NCBI GenBank assembly: GCA_026395405.1
Contig: JAPLYU010000001.1
Coordinates: forward strand, 1 to 64,000
From: Candidatus Saccharimonadota bacterium
GTDB taxonomy: Bacteria; Patescibacteriota; Saccharimonadia; Saccharimonadales; Saccharimonadaceae
Direction of reading: 5' to 3'
Length of the DNA stretch: 64,000 nt
In this document: in pieces, positions 40,252 through 51,219 of the stretch
How positions within the stretch are numbered: the stretch's first letter is position 1
How the letters are laid out: each line of letters begins with the position of its first letter
Notes under the pieces: generated by a model
The model's database searches: none
What the model saw: the letters and a program-made list of their open reading frames with translations, nothing else
What the model was told of the DNA's origin: nothing
Program-made: the position numbers and the translations under genes

Positions 40252-41399
40252 TTTTTATCATCCTCGTATATAGGAATAAACTTTTCTTTTACAATTTGAT
40301 CAAACTGAAACCTTTTCTTGTATTGATTGCGGGCTGCCTTTCCGAGCTTGTCTCGCAGGGTCTTGTTATCGCGTAGCAATTTCATCGCATTTTGTAGAGA
40401 ATCAACATCCTTCTCTTTGACTAATAAACCAGTTTCGTGGTCCGTAACGATTTCGACAATCCCTCCGACCGCGGATGCAATTATTGGTTTGCTCAGCATG
40501 CCGGCTTCAACTAACGATATGCCGAAACCTTCATGGTAGGCCGGATGTACAAACACATCACACTTTGCAATATATTCGAGAGGGTCTTTTTGATAACCAA
40601 GAAGTTTGATGTTCGAAGCTTTAATTGCTAGTGATTCGAACTTCTTGGACTCAGGGCCATCTCCAATCACTAGTAATTGGTCATCTGGATAGTCCATCGC
40701 CAGGCGGCTAAATGCCTCAATAGCTTCACCAATTCCCTTATCCGTTACCAGACGACTGACTACGCAATAAGTAAAATTCTTGCTGCTTTTTTCGGGGTAA
40801 TCTGTCGCATCATCGTTCACGCCGTTATAAACGACCTCCATCTTTTTTCTTATTGGGTCTTTTACTCTTAGATTGGCGCTAATCAAAGACAACTCGCTGT
40901 TACTGATGGGCGTGATCGTATTGGCAAATCGTGCCGACCAGTGAACTAGTTTTCCAACCGGATTTTTATACCAAATTCCAATATTTTTCCAGATATGTTT
41001 TAAATCGGCATGGTCGGTCCAGACAACTTTTTTACCCAGAATTCTTCCGGCCCAGGTTGCCGCGATAAAATCATCCTTGCTTTGAATATGAATGATGTCG
41101 GGTTTCATCCTGATGAATAGGTGCAAGTACCAAAAAAATAATGCGATTTGCCATAAAAAATAAATAGGGAACAATATAATTCTTGGACCGCTCCAGTTCT
41201 GGTTGGACCACCACCAACCCTTGACGGTCTTTACGGAACGACTATGGGCGAAATCTAGTAACCTGGGGTGTTGGCTAACGATTACTGGGTAAAAATCATT
41301 CTTTTGCAGAACTTCACCTAAAAACACAGGATATCTTTCACCACCACCAAAATCATAACTCTTGGCGTTTCGAATAATAATAACTTTTCTTTTGCTCAT
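40248..41399 (-). CDS. Glycosyltransferase family 4
   Basis: CVVSRLVTDKGIGEAIEAF; HPAYHEGFGISLVEAGMLSKPIIAS. Confidence 0.92.
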   Translation of the reverse strand: MSKRKVIIIRNAKSYDFGGGERYPVFLGEVLQKNDFYPVIVSQHPRLLDFAHSRSVKTVKGWWWSNQNWSGPRIILFPIYFLWQIALFFWYLHLFIRMKPDIIHIQSKDDFIAATWAGRILGKKVVWTDHADLKHIWKNIGIWYKNPVGKLVHWSARFANTITPISNSELSLISANLRVKDPIRKKMEVVYNGVNDDATDYPEKSSKNFTYCVVSRLVTDKGIGEAIEAFSRLAMDYPDDQLLVIGDGPESKKFESLAIKASNIKLLGYQKDPLEYIAKCDVFVHPAYHEGFGISLVEAGMLSKPIIASAVGGIVEIVTDHETGLLVKEKDVDSLQNAMKLLRDNKTLRDKLGKAARNQYKKRFQFDQIVKEKFIPIYEDDKK

Positions 41400-41492
41400 A
41401 TACTAATAACAAGTATACATCAGTAACAGAGATAAAATAAATCAGACTGAATTGATGTATTTGTCCCTAGATGCTACGCTTGAATAATAGTC

Positions 41493-42221
41493 ATGACAAA
41501 AAAAGATGAGAAGTTATATTTCAGTAAAATTGGGCAAACTGGTGTTGATTTCACTTTGAATAAACCGTTTTCTGATCCAGAGAATCTTGGTTCGCTTTTG
41601 AGTGATATGGCTGCAATCTTTTCGTTAATGCCGAAAACACCGGTTGAAGTTGCTGATTTGGGTTGCGGGTCTGGCTGGACAAGCAACTTTTATGCACTGG
41701 CTGGCCACAAGGTGACGGGGATTGATATCTCGAAACCGGCAATCGACGCTGCTAATGGTTTTTTTAAAAGAGAAAACTTGACTTTTGTTTGTAGTGATTT
41801 TGATAAAATGAAGTTCCGGGATAAATTTGACGTTGCTATATTTTCAGATTCACTCCACCACACAGATGACGAGAGTGAAACCCTAAAATCGGTTTATAGT
41901 ATTTTAAAACCGGGCGGAATGATAATAATATGCGAGCCCGGGACAGGACATAGTAAAAGCGTATCGTCAATAGAGGCAAAAAAAATATATAGTGTCACCG
42001 AAAGAGACATGCCACCAAAGCTATCTAAAAAAGCACTAAAAAATTCCGGTTTTAAAAATATAAAAAGCTATGCTCATCCGGCAAGATTACACAGGGTAAA
42101 TTACAAACAATTTTCGAATAACAAAAAAATACTTAACCATACCGTACCCAGGACTGCGTTGTCATTGGCTTTTTCATCTTTTATGAAAAATAACCACGGC
42201 ATAGTTACTGCATCAAAATAA
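41493..42221 (+). CDS. Class I SAM-dependent methyltransferase
   Basis: EVADLGCGSGWTSNFYALAGHKVTGIDIS. Confidence 0.85.
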   Translation: MTKKDEKLYFSKIGQTGVDFTLNKPFSDPENLGSLLSDMAAIFSLMPKTPVEVADLGCGSGWTSNFYALAGHKVTGIDISKPAIDAANGFFKRENLTFVCSDFDKMKFRDKFDVAIFSDSLHHTDDESETLKSVYSILKPGGMIIICEPGTGHSKSVSSIEAKKIYSVTERDMPPKLSKKALKNSGFKNIKSYAHPARLHRVNYKQFSNNKKILNHTVPRTALSLAFSSFMKNNHGIVTASK

Positions 42222-42244
42222 TATTGCTGGTATAATATATCAAG

Positions 42245-43036
42245 ATGAAATACCTAAATTCACGCAATCGCGCGATTTTGCGCGAGATGGTCGTAACTGA
42301 CTTCAAGATTAGATATCAGAATTCATTTCTAGGGTACCTGTGGTCTCTTTTAAAGCCGTTATTCCTATTTGCAATTCTGTATGTTGTGTTTACATACATT
42401 ATCCCACTTGGTAAGGGTGTCCCACACTATTCAGTCTATCTATTAATGGGTATTGTTCTTTGGAATTTCTTTGTTGAATCAACTATAATCGGCGCCGGTT
42501 CTGTTGTTGCAAGGGGTGATATGATTCGAAAAATTAGAATACCTAGGTATCTGATTGTTATATCAAGCTCTTTGTCGGCGTTAGTAAATCTAGGCCTCAG
42601 TTTAATCGTAGTATTTATCTTTGCATTGTTTAATGGCGTAGAGCCAACCTTAAGTTGGTTCCTGATTATTCCCATTATTATCGAATTGTTTGTTTTTGCT
42701 CAGGGTCTGTCGTTCTTGCTTTCGGCACTTTTTGTTAAGTTTCGTGACATAACCTATATTTGGGAAATATGCCTGCAGGCTGGTTTTTATGCAACGCCAA
42801 TCCTCTATCCTTTAACGAATGTTCCACAGCAGTATGTAAAATGGTTTTTTATTAATCCTATGGCGCAAATAATTCAGGATGCACGATACGTAGTTGTTAC
42901 GGACACGACTACCACGCTTTGGTCAACGGTTCATTCATGGAAAGTGGTAATACCATTCGTAATAGTTATTGTTATTTCAGTTATAGGCGGGGTATATTTC
43001 AAGCGTCGTTCAAAATATTTTGCGGAGGATATATAA
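42245..43036 (+). CDS. ABC-2 polysaccharide/polyol-phosphate export permease (Wzm-like)
   Basis: DFKIRYQNSFLGYLWSLLKPLFLFAILYVVF; followed by its ATPase. Confidence 0.9.
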   Translation: MKYLNSRNRAILREMVVTDFKIRYQNSFLGYLWSLLKPLFLFAILYVVFTYIIPLGKGVPHYSVYLLMGIVLWNFFVESTIIGAGSVVARGDMIRKIRIPRYLIVISSSLSALVNLGLSLIVVFIFALFNGVEPTLSWFLIIPIIIELFVFAQGLSFLLSALFVKFRDITYIWEICLQAGFYATPILYPLTNVPQQYVKWFFINPMAQIIQDARYVVVTDTTTTLWSTVHSWKVVIPFVIVIVISVIGGVYFKRRSKYFAEDI

Positions 43037-43813
43037 ATGGCAGATAACAAAGAAGTTGCAATCTCGGTCCATAATCTTCATAAAGATTTTATTTTGCCTC
43101 AACATAAAAACACTTCATTTAAACAAACAGTGGTTAATATAGTAAAGAAAAATAAAAAAGTTACCCAAAAAGTTTTAGACGGGATAAGTCTAGATATAAA
43201 TAAGGGGGACTTTTTCGGAATTGTCGGCCGCAACGGCAGTGGTAAAAGCACATTGCTTAAACTTATAGCCGGTGTTTACACACCAACTGCCGGCCATATT
43301 GAAATAAATGGTGAGTTAACGCCATTTATTGAGTTAGGTGTTGGCTTTAACCCGGAATTAACGGGACGTGACAATGTATATCTGAACGGTGCATTGCTCG
43401 GTTTTAACCATAAACAGATGGATTCTATGTACGATGAAATTGTTGCATTCGCTGAAATAGAGCCTTTTATGGATCAAAAGCTGAAAAATTATTCATCCGG
43501 CATGCAGGTCCGGCTAGCTTTTTCTATTGCGATAAAGGCTGAAAACGATATATTAATGTTTGATGAAGTACTGGCAGTAGGAGATGCGAATTTTCAGGAA
43601 AAATGCTTAAAGCAATTTGAAGATTATAAATCTAAGGGTAAAACAATAGTTTTAGTGACCCACGCTATGCCTATGGTGGCCCAGTTCTGTAACCGCGTAG
43701 CTTTATTAAACTATGGGAAAATTGACTTTATTGGCGATCCAACTGACGCAATAAATAGGTATAACGAGCTGAACCAGATGACAGAGAACGCGAGCCTGGG
43801 TAATAAAGTATAA
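43037..43813 (+). CDS. ABC polysaccharide export ATPase (Wzt-like)
   Basis: FFGIVGRNGSGKSTLLKLIAGVYTPTAG, YSSGMQVRLAFSIAI, ILMFDEVLAVGD. Confidence 0.93.
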   Translation: MADNKEVAISVHNLHKDFILPQHKNTSFKQTVVNIVKKNKKVTQKVLDGISLDINKGDFFGIVGRNGSGKSTLLKLIAGVYTPTAGHIEINGELTPFIELGVGFNPELTGRDNVYLNGALLGFNHKQMDSMYDEIVAFAEIEPFMDQKLKNYSSGMQVRLAFSIAIKAENDILMFDEVLAVGDANFQEKCLKQFEDYKSKGKTIVLVTHAMPMVAQFCNRVALLNYGKIDFIGDPTDAINRYNELNQMTENASLGNKV

Positions 43814-43830
43814 TCAAAGGAGGAGTTGGA

Positions 43831-44832
43831 ATGTTTAAAGATAAAGTTTTACTAATAACTGGTGGTACGGGGTCGTTTGGGAACGAAGTGCTAAAAGGTT
43901 TCTTGCATACAGACATCAAAGAAATTCGTATATTCTCGCGTGACGAAAAAAAGCAAGATGACATGCGGAAAAAATATAATAATCCAAAACTTAAATTCTA
44001 TATTGGCGACGTCAGGGATATAAGTACTCTGGACGTGGTCATGCAAGACGTAGATTATATATTTCATGCCGCCGCATTAAAACAAGTACCATCGTGTGAG
44101 TTTTTCCCACTTGAAGCTGTAAAGACTAATGTCCTTGGCACTAATAACGTTTTAACGTCTGCGGTAGAGAATGGTGTTAAAAAGATTATTTGTCTAAGTA
44201 CCGACAAAGCTGCATATCCAATTAACGCGATGGGTACCAGCAAGGCGATGATGGAAAAAATAATTGTTGCCAAAGCTAGGCAATTAGGAGCAGGTGCAAA
44301 AACAACTATTTGTTTGACCAGATACGGCAACGTAATGGGTTCTCGTGGCTCAGTGATTCCTTTGTTCTATCAATTAATCTCTGAGGGCAAGCCACTTACA
44401 ATTACTAATCCACATATGACTCGCTTCATGATGACCCTAGGTGATGCAGTCGATTTGGTAATCTTTGCATTCAAACACGGCAATCAAGGTGATCTGTTCA
44501 TTCAAAAAGCACCTGCTGCGACCATTAAAACGTTAGCCGAAGCCGTTAAAAAGTACAAGAATTCTGATGCAAAGACCGAGATTATTGGTACCAGGCACGG
44601 TGAAAAGGCCCACGAGGTCCTTGTGACTAGTGAAGAAGTGTCCAAAGACGAAGACATGGGCAGTTTCTTTAGAATACCTATGGATAATCGCGATATGAAT
44701 TACAATAAATTTTACCCTGAGGGCGAAGGGGAAGTTATTGAATACAAACCATACAGCTCTGATGTTACGGAGCGTTTGGATGTTGATGGCGTGATTAAAT
44801 TACTAGATAGAATGGGCGAGATTGAAGCATGA
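43831..44832 (+). CDS. UDP-GlcNAc 4,6-dehydratase/epimerase (CapE/FnlA-like)
   Basis: LLITGGTGSFGNEVL, HAAALKQVPSCEFFPLEAVKTNVLGT, STDKAAYPINAMGTSKAMMEK. Confidence 0.88.
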   Translation: MFKDKVLLITGGTGSFGNEVLKGFLHTDIKEIRIFSRDEKKQDDMRKKYNNPKLKFYIGDVRDISTLDVVMQDVDYIFHAAALKQVPSCEFFPLEAVKTNVLGTNNVLTSAVENGVKKIICLSTDKAAYPINAMGTSKAMMEKIIVAKARQLGAGAKTTICLTRYGNVMGSRGSVIPLFYQLISEGKPLTITNPHMTRFMMTLGDAVDLVIFAFKHGNQGDLFIQKAPAATIKTLAEAVKKYKNSDAKTEIIGTRHGEKAHEVLVTSEEVSKDEDMGSFFRIPMDNRDMNYNKFYPEGEGEVIEYKPYSSDVTERLDVDGVIKLLDRMGEIEA

Positions 44833-45677
44833 AAATACTTATTCTTGGTGTCGACGGGATGCTTGGTCACATTGTAAAACTATATTTTCAAGAAAAAGGA
44901 CATACAGTAAAAGGCACCACGCGTTCTGACGATGGTGATTACCGTTTTGATGTAACGAAAAATATTAATGAATTTGAATCATTTGTTGACGATTTCAAAC
45001 CAGACGCAGTTATTAACTGTACCGGCATATTAAACAAAGTTGCAGAAGAAAACAAATCATTGGCGGTTTTGCTAAATAGTTATTTACCCCATTATGCAGA
45101 CGAGGTTTGTAGGAGGAATGGAATTAAATTTATACATGTATCAACAGACTGTGTATTTGATGGCAAAAAGGGTGAGTACACCGAAGACAGCTTCAAAGAC
45201 GCAACTAGTTTCTATGGCCAATCCAAGGCACTGGGTGAGTTAAATAACGAATCGAGTATAACTTTAAGAACCTCTATAGTAGGCCCGGATATAAATAAAA
45301 ATGGTATCGGACTATTCCAATGGTTTATGAATCAGGAAAAAGAAACTGATGGATTCGATAAAGTTATCTGGACTGGGGTAACCACGCTTGAATTTGCCAA
45401 ATGCATGGAAAAAGCAATCGAAAATAACCTATCCGGTTTAAGGCATGCAGTTAATAATGAAAAAATTGATAAATACAGCCTACTTTCTTTATTTAAAAAA
45501 CATTTTAATAAGGATATAATTATTACTCGCAAAAGTGATTACGTCAGTGATAAAAGCCTAAAACGAACCACTGATTTCGATTTCGGGATACCAAGCTATG
45601 ATCAAATGGTAAAAGAAATGAGTGAATGGGTCACGAACCACTCGGACCTATACTCGGAAAACCAGAGGGTAAAATAA
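44829..45677 (+). CDS. SDR family sugar reductase (RmlD/CapF/FnlB-like)
   Basis: MKILILGVDGMLGHIVKLYFQ; FIHVSTDCVFDGKKGEYTE. Confidence 0.8.
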   Translation: MKILILGVDGMLGHIVKLYFQEKGHTVKGTTRSDDGDYRFDVTKNINEFESFVDDFKPDAVINCTGILNKVAEENKSLAVLLNSYLPHYADEVCRRNGIKFIHVSTDCVFDGKKGEYTEDSFKDATSFYGQSKALGELNNESSITLRTSIVGPDINKNGIGLFQWFMNQEKETDGFDKVIWTGVTTLEFAKCMEKAIENNLSGLRHAVNNEKIDKYSLLSLFKKHFNKDIIITRKSDYVSDKSLKRTTDFDFGIPSYDQMVKEMSEWVTNHSDLYSENQRVK

Positions 45678-46783
45678 TGAAAGTGATGACAATCGTTGGG
45701 ACCAGACCGGAGATAATAAAGCTAGCCTGTGTAATTCCCGAACTAGATAAATACACAGATCATATATTGGTCCACACCGGCCAGAACTATGACTACGAAT
45801 TAAACGAAATCTTTTTTGATGGCATGGGTATTCGAAAACCTGATGTCTTTATGAATGCCGCGGGCGGTGACGCCGCGGAAACAATTGGAAACGTGATAAT
45901 TAAATCTGATCAATTATTAAAAGAGCATAAACCGGATGCTGTTTTGCTGTACGGCGACACTAACTCCTGCCTGTCGGTAATATCTGCAAAAAGGAACAAG
46001 ATACCAGTATTCCATATGGAGGCCGGCAACAGGTGCTTTGATCAAAGGGTTCCAGAAGAGTTAAACCGCAAGGTTATTGACCATTTAAGCGATATTAACA
46101 TGACAATAACCGAACATGCTAGACGATATTTGGTGGCAGAGGGTATACCGGCAGAGACTGTTATCAAAGTCGGTTCTAGTATGAAAGAGGTATTGGCAAA
46201 AAATAAAGACTCTATCGATAACAGCGACGTTTTGTCCAAATTAGGCTTAAAAGAAAAAGAATATTTTGTGTTAAGTGCGCATCGTGAAGAAAATGTTGAT
46301 AGCGAAAAGAACTTCGATGGTCTAGTCGAGTCAATTAAGGCGATTTGTGAAACCTATAACTTCCCGATTATATTCTCAGTTCACCCAAGGACTCAAAAGT
46401 TAATCGATAAGAGCAATGTCAAATTACCCGAACTGGTCAAGATGATGAAACCACTCGGCTTTGCTGACTATAATAAACTTCAACAAAATGCATATTGCGT
46501 AATTTCCGACAGCGGCACTATTACTGAAGAATCTTCGCTGTTAGGCTTTCCGGCAATAACAACCCGCCAAGCGCACGAAAGGCCTGAAGGCATGGACGAA
46601 GGGACGGTGATAATGACAGGTCTAGACAAAGAAACCGTGCTAGACGCCATCAAAGTTGTAGCATCCGGTAGTATGTCAGTTGTTAAGGATTATGATGCCG
46701 ACAAAGTATCTCAAAAAGTAGTTAGAATAATTTTAAGTTATACAGGCTATGTCAATCGGACTGTCTGGAAGAAAGATTGCTAA
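45677..46783 (+). CDS. Non-hydrolysing UDP-GlcNAc 2-epimerase (WecB/CapG/FnlC-like)
   Basis: MTIVGTRPEIIKLACVIPEL; HMEAGNRCFDQRVPEELNRKVIDHLSD; SDSGTITEESS. Confidence 0.92.
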   Translation: MKVMTIVGTRPEIIKLACVIPELDKYTDHILVHTGQNYDYELNEIFFDGMGIRKPDVFMNAAGGDAAETIGNVIIKSDQLLKEHKPDAVLLYGDTNSCLSVISAKRNKIPVFHMEAGNRCFDQRVPEELNRKVIDHLSDINMTITEHARRYLVAEGIPAETVIKVGSSMKEVLAKNKDSIDNSDVLSKLGLKEKEYFVLSAHREENVDSEKNFDGLVESIKAICETYNFPIIFSVHPRTQKLIDKSNVKLPELVKMMKPLGFADYNKLQQNAYCVISDSGTITEESSLLGFPAITTRQAHERPEGMDEGTVIMTGLDKETVLDAIKVVASGSMSVVKDYDADKVSQKVVRIILSYTGYVNRTVWKKDC

Positions 46784-47796
46784 GAACGAGTCATATGAGG
46801 AAAATGTTACATAAGCCATATAAACTGACAGTAAAGATGGCAAAAAAGATTACTGACCTTGACCAGGTTGTTACTGATAATGAAAGCTTAAAGTTAGAAA
46901 ACGAAAACCTAAAGTCGGTAAATAATGAAATAACCAGTAGGTTAAAATTTCTAGATAAAGATTACAATTTTGGTCATCCCAAGGGGCATTATTATTCACC
47001 AGTGCATAGCGTTGATGATTTAAAGAGTTACAAAAAAGTTGCAGGTATGTCGAAAAGAAAGTTCGCAGATACTATCCCCGGTTTTTCTGAAAAAAGGATA
47101 CTAAAAGAATTTAATGGTATAAAACCATATTTTAAAGAATTTGATTATCCAGAGAATGATGATGGGAGCCGTCGATTTTTTTCCAAAAATGGTTCGTACC
47201 CAACATTTGATGCTCTTGTTTTACACTCAATGATTAGAAAAAATACGCCAAAAAGAATAATTGAAATTGGTTCTGGGTTTTCTTCAGCGGTGATGATGGA
47301 GGTAAATGAAAAATATTTTGACAATAAAATCGAAATTACTTTTATTGAGCCACATACTCAGACGCTTTATCAAAGGATGTTCAAAGGTGACAAGACCAGA
47401 TATAAGGTGATACCGAAAGGTGTGCAAGGCGTACCGCTAGATGTTTTTAAACAATTAAAAAAAGACGACATATTATTTATAGATTCAACACATGTTTCAA
47501 AATTTAATAGCGATGTCAATTATGAGCTATTTGATATATTACCAGAGTTAAACAATGGTGTAATCGTCCACTTTCACGATATTTTTGACGGTTTTGAATA
47601 TCCCCTAGAGTGGTTAAAAATTGGCTGGGCTTGGAACGAAGATTATATGTTAAGGGCGTATCTTGCTAACAATAATGGATTTGAGATACTATTAATGAAC
47701 AACTATCTATCGAATCATTATCAAGAATTGCTGGAGAAGTCCTATCCAGGACAGGGTACATTGTTGGGGGGGTCCCTATGGGTAAGAAAACTATAA
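46777..47796 (+). CDS. Class I SAM methyltransferase
   Basis: PKRIIEIGSGFSSAVMMEVNEKY; ILFIDSTHVSKFNSDVNYEL. Confidence 0.7.
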   Translation: MLRTSHMRKMLHKPYKLTVKMAKKITDLDQVVTDNESLKLENENLKSVNNEITSRLKFLDKDYNFGHPKGHYYSPVHSVDDLKSYKKVAGMSKRKFADTIPGFSEKRILKEFNGIKPYFKEFDYPENDDGSRRFFSKNGSYPTFDALVLHSMIRKNTPKRIIEIGSGFSSAVMMEVNEKYFDNKIEITFIEPHTQTLYQRMFKGDKTRYKVIPKGVQGVPLDVFKQLKKDDILFIDSTHVSKFNSDVNYELFDILPELNNGVIVHFHDIFDGFEYPLEWLKIGWAWNEDYMLRAYLANNNGFEILLMNNYLSNHYQELLEKSYPGQGTLLGGSLWVRKL

Positions 47797-47886
47797 ATAG
47801 GTGAAAAATGATTACTTTTGAGCTACACAGTTCAAAAAATGGGGCCACTTGGAAGAAGTAATAATATTTAATAAGGGGACGATACC

Positions 47887-48837
47887 ATGAACGATGACAA
47901 TATAAAAAAGCTGTACAATGATGGTGAAAGATTGATTCCCTTCGTATCACACGAGCAAGGCGAATTAACAAGACATTTCAGCTCACATAATTTTTTCAGA
48001 GAGATTATAAAAAAAGATGTTAAAAGTTTAAAAAATAAAAATTTGTCTGTATTGGATGTTGGATTCGGTACTGGGTATGCCTGTTACTTGTACTCAAAAA
48101 TTGATGAGGTTAAAACAGTCAAAGGAATCGATAACTCTGAAGAGTGTTTGGAATGGGCTTTAAATAATTATTGGAATAGCAAAATAAACTATGAAGTTTG
48201 TGATGCAGTAAAGTACTTTGAAAGAAATGAAAAATACTCGTACATAGTAACCAGACATGTGCTTGAGCACATTAAAAATGGCCTGAATATAATTGACGAA
48301 AACAAATTTAGCAACAGGTTATGTATAAATGTGCCCTACGATGAAAAAGAGGAAAATAAATTTCACTTATTAAAAGGGATTACCGAAAAGGATTTCCCAA
48401 AATACAAAAACGTAGAGTTCTTTTATGAAGATCGTTCGGGGATAACTTACGATAAAATACCTGAAGGTATATTCATAAACAGCATTGTGTGCATAGCTAG
48501 CAAAGAAGGTATGCCAAAAGTCGGTAAATATTTTAAGTTTCCGTATGATGCACCTACTATCGAAGAAATTACCGAAGAATTGGGCAGTGGTAATTTGAAG
48601 ATGTTAGCTAATGTGATCAATATACAAAAAGAAGAAATTGCCGATATTAAGAAATCTATTGAAGAAAGTGAAGAAAGATTACGTCAAAAAAAGGCGGAGA
48701 TTGTAGATTTGAGGGCGGAGATTGTAGATTTGAAAAAAGAAGTACAAGGGATTGTCACAAGTACGTCTTGGAAAATCACCAAACCACTAAGATCCTTAAA
48801 TCATCAGATTAGTACCAATAAAAATAAGGGGGAATAA
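47887..48837 (+). CDS. Class I SAM methyltransferase with C-terminal coiled coil
   Basis: [51 protein letters not shown] tail. Confidence 0.8.
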   Translation: MNDDNIKKLYNDGERLIPFVSHEQGELTRHFSSHNFFREIIKKDVKSLKNKNLSVLDVGFGTGYACYLYSKIDEVKTVKGIDNSEECLEWALNNYWNSKINYEVCDAVKYFERNEKYSYIVTRHVLEHIKNGLNIIDENKFSNRLCINVPYDEKEENKFHLLKGITEKDFPKYKNVEFFYEDRSGITYDKIPEGIFINSIVCIASKEGMPKVGKYFKFPYDAPTIEEITEELGSGNLKMLANVINIQKEEIADIKKSIEESEERLRQKKAEIVDLRAEIVDLKKEVQGIVTSTSWKITKPLRSLNHQISTNKNKGE

Positions 48838-48842
48838 CAGCC

Positions 48843-51207
48843 TTGAAGAGCGATAAGCGCCCCAAAGTCTCCATAATCATTCCGGTCTACAATGGCTCGG
48901 ACTTTCTTAGGGAAGCAATAGACAGCGCTCTTTCTCAAACTTATAAAAACATTGAAGTCATAGTAATAAACGATGGCTCTAAGGATAATGGCGCCACAGA
49001 AGGATAATGGCGCCACAGAAAAGATTGCCAAGTCATATGGTAATAAAATCAAATATATCAAGAAAGAAAACGGTGGGGTGGCCACAGCTCTGAATCTCGG
49101 CATAAAAGAAATGACCGGTGAGTATTTCTCCTGGCTCAGCCATGACGATTTATATGTAGAAAATAGGGTGGCAAAGATGATCGAGGCGCTGTCTTCTGGG
49201 GGTTCGGTGACAAAAAAAGATACAATCGTAGCAACCTCATATTCCTATTTTAATAAAAGTGGTATTTTTGCCAGGGTGTCGCCCGCAGCGAATTCGCATA
49301 AATATAAGCACCCCCTATCATTCCTTTACGGTGGCTATATAAATGGTTGCGCCTTAATTATTCCAAGAAGGCTGTTATTAGAAGCCAAGGGCTTCGATAA
49401 AAGTTTGCCGACGACGCAAGACTTTGATTTATGGTTCAGACTTCTAAGAAAACATAAATTGCTCTTTGTTGATAAGGAATTGACTCTTTCGAGGTCTCAT
49501 GACAGACAGGGCTCAAAGGTAATGTTAAGTGACCACGTGGTCGAATGTGACAAGCTTTGGATAAAAATGTCGAATCAACTAACCGACAAGGAAAAGTCCG
49601 ATATTTTTGGTGGAACTTTAGAGTTTTATTATAAAATTTACAATTTTCTAAATGACAATACCTTCTACGAAGGAGCAAAATTATTTCTGAAAAAGAAAAT
49701 GCTAGCGTGTTATAAAGACCAGTTATTTAGCGGTAAAAGTTCCAAGATTTTAAAAAAAATTGGGATAATAAACAAATCCGGCAGCCGATATATCGAACAG
49801 AATAAGAACCGAAAGACAATCTATTTTCCTATTTTTGGCGATTATAACGATAGGGGCGGATTAAATAAGATGGTCGCCATGCTCGTTAATAGAATGTCGA
49901 AAAACTATAACGTTATAGTGTGTTCATTTTTCCCAAATATATCTGGGTACGAGTTAAATGAAGAAGTCGCATATTATGAAGTGTCACCTAGCTCTACGCT
50001 ACACGAGAATATTGTTAATATTGCACTGATGTTTGAGACCGATATTGCCGTAGTTTCTCACAATTGCTGTCTTGATGGTCTGAATGCGATAAGCGAGATG
50101 AAAAAGGCAACCATTAAGGTTATCGCGTGGAACCACGAAGACTTCTTCTTGCCGTATAATAACCTTGATTTTTATCCGATATGGTCAGTTCGAAATGAAG
50201 TATTTGGCAAAGCCGATGCTGTGGTTTGGCTAACTAACGCAAGCAGTAGGGCCTATTCGTTGATTAATAGTAATGGTCTAGTCATCCCAAATTACATCGA
50301 GGCAATGAATAGCAAGGAGAATACGGATCCTAGCATAAAAATTAATAAGAAATTGATTGCGATAGCCAGGTTTGATGATCCTAGGAAGCGGGTTAATTTA
50401 TTGATTGATATGTACGAAAAGCTGCTTGTGAAAAGACCGGACATTAGTTTAATGATTCTAGGCCATATGGATTTAAGAATGCATTATAAAAACAAAGAAA
50501 GTATTGGACAAGCGATAAGGAGAATAAATAAAAAAAGCGAGCACATTCAAGTTGTCGGATTTGTTAAGGACATAGAGCGATACTATAAGCAGAGCGATCT
50601 TAACATACTACCATCTTATAACGAAGGTTTTGGTTTAACAATTCTGGAAAGCGCGCTATTTAGTATCCCAACTGCTGTTTTTGATAATTCAGGCTTTGAT
50701 GACATTATCGATAATGGTATTAATGGTTTGATTATTAAGGACGGAGATACAGCTACGATGGCTGAATTAATCGCTGATTTATATGGCAATGAAGAAAAAC
50801 TTATCTCCATGAAAAATAAATCCAAAGATATTAATAAAAAATTTAGTCAGGAAAAGGTTATTTTACTGTGGGAAACGGTAGTGGGAAATATTCTTATAAA
50901 TAAAGCCCCCGAATATTCTAAGTATGTATTATCGCTGGATGATATGAAAAAAATATCAAAAGGCTATCAAGACTCGCTGACCCCAGTTTCGAAAAGAATT
51001 GAGTCCTTGAGCAGGAAGAATATACAAATTGATATAGCATTTAATGATCTTCAGCACCGCTATAATGCGATAAACGGTTTTCTTTTATGGAGAATTTCGA
51101 AGCCAATTAGACTAACAAAAAAAGTAGTAATCTCGATGAAGCATAACGGTCCAACAGAAACTTCAAAGAAGATAATTAATAAGGTGAATAAAAGGCTAAC
51201 AAAATAA
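48843..51207 (+). pseudogene. GT2-GT4 glycosyltransferase interrupted by frameshift (N-fragment 48843-49007; rest in ORF 48973-51207)
   Basis: N-part [41 protein letters not shown]; a 19-nt tandem duplication shifts frame; removing one copy restores 782 codons. Confidence 0.8.
48860..49001. repeat. 142-nt direct repeat, copy A
   Basis: Identical to 51234-51375 by direct comparison. Confidence 0.9.
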
Positions 51208-51219
51208 GCGCTGGAACCA

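Noticed and set aside
48999-49010. Programmed frameshift in the first GT2 gene
   Set aside because: No slippery heptamer or clear downstream structure; a 19-nt duplication explains the frame change directly
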